Shown here piece after piece: positions 4,724 through 5,192 of a stretch of DNA of 5,192 bases. The translations under genes were made by a program, and so were the position numbers. The DNA lies in assembly GCA_002393835.1 (NCBI GenBank), contig DGTW01000338.1, forward strand, positions 1 through 5,192, given 5' to 3'. Source of the DNA: Treponema sp. UBA4326 (GTDB lineage: Bacteria > Spirochaetota > Spirochaetia > Treponematales > Treponemataceae). Numbering within the stretch: position 1 is the first letter of the stretch; every line of letters begins with the position of its first letter. The notes beneath the pieces were generated by a model. It had not been told where the DNA came from. It worked only from the letters and a program-made list of their open reading frames with translations, and did not search any database.

Positions 4724-5192
4724 ATGTCAGAAGAATTAGAAACAAATGCAGATAAAATCCTGGCTGAAGCCATGAGAATGAGCGAAAAAATCGAGGCAGA
4801 CATTGCCCAGAATCCCAAAAAATACCGTGTTTTGACCGGTGACCGACCGACTGGCCGCCTTCACATCGGGCATTATTTCGGCTCGCTCAAAAACCGCGTC
4901 CGCCTTTCAAAACTTGGCGTTCCAACGATGATTTTGATTGCGGATTATCAGGTCCTCACAGATCATGACGCTTTCGACAAAATCAGCGAGAATACAAAAG
5001 AGCTTGTGATTGACTATCTTGCGGCTGGAATTGAGCCGGGCGAGAATGTGTGCATTTATCCCCACAGTCATGTTCCTGAGGCTAACCAGCTTATGGTTCC
5101 TTTCCTCACGCTCGTAACGAAGAGTGACCTTGACCGAAACCCGACCGTAAAGGACGAGATGGCCAAATCTTCAATCCCGCTCAACGCAGGCA
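4724..5192 (+). CDS. trpS: Tryptophanyl-tRNA synthetase, N-terminal 156 residues (3' end outside window)
   Basis: This class I aminoacyl-tRNA synthetase charges tRNA-Trp with tryptophan in the cytosol. The frame is open from the ATG at 4724 to the window edge. LTGDRPTGRLHIGHYFGSLKNR (37-58) contains the class I signature HIGH at 47-50. LIADYQVLTDHD (71-82) and DRNPTVKDEMAKSSIP (137-152) follow, in the style of the bacterial RPTG-type TrpRS found in streptococci and others, as far as I can recall. The protein has about 29 extra N-terminal residues before TGDRPTG compared with that type; they are charged and probably helical (EELETNADKILAEAMRMSEK). The good AGAGGA site argues that the extension is translated. 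The KMSKS-type motif and the anticodon-binding part are beyond the window. It diverges from folC, and their promoters overlap. Confidence 0.95.
   Translation, partial: MSEELETNADKILAEAMRMSEKIEADIAQNPKKYRVLTGDRPTGRLHIGHYFGSLKNRVRLSKLGVPTMILIADYQVLTDHDAFDKISENTKELVIDYLAAGIEPGENVCIYPHSHVPEANQLMVPFLTLVTKSDLDRNPTVKDEMAKSSIPLNAG

Overview
The window holds five protein-coding genes, two of them cut by its edges: thrC (minus, 3' part beyond base 1), a predicted lipoprotein gene (minus), alr (plus), folC (minus) and trpS (plus, 3' part beyond base 5192). The organism looks like a Gram-negative host-associated spirochaete, most likely Treponema-like. This is an inference from the relaxed lipobox (TFSC), roughly 45-50% GC and the style of the proteins. 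No rRNA or other phylogenetic marker is present, so the assignment stays tentative.

Layout, left to right. Bases 1-686 encode the first 228 residues of threonine synthase, with the PLP lysine and the TATSGDTG loop. Bases 736-1698 encode a 320-residue lipoprotein that lies 49 nt upstream of thrC on the same strand, with no terminator between them. Bases 1699-1844 form a divergent control region with a good promoter for the lipoprotein, a weaker one for alr, and a dyad between them. Bases 1845-3023 are a complete alanine racemase gene whose last codons lie in a near-perfect 34-bp palindrome. Bases 3024-3147 are a convergent intergenic region containing a strong intrinsic terminator for alr and a further nested inverted repeat. 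Bases 3148-4659 are folC, unusually long (503 aa) because of two loop expansions; one of them is a 24% GC island. Bases 4660-4723 are a very compact divergent promoter region, and trpS starts at 4724.

The genes are housekeeping and do not form one pathway: amino-acid synthesis (ThrC), D-alanine for peptidoglycan (Alr), folate polyglutamylation (FolC), tRNA charging (TrpS) and an uncharacterised envelope lipoprotein. I see no mobile element, CRISPR array, tRNA or defence system. The most unusual signals are the palindrome over the alr stop codon, the AT-rich insert inside folC, and the absence of a Shine-Dalgarno sequence at alr and folC, where the likely -10 boxes lie so close to the ATG that the mRNAs may be leaderless.
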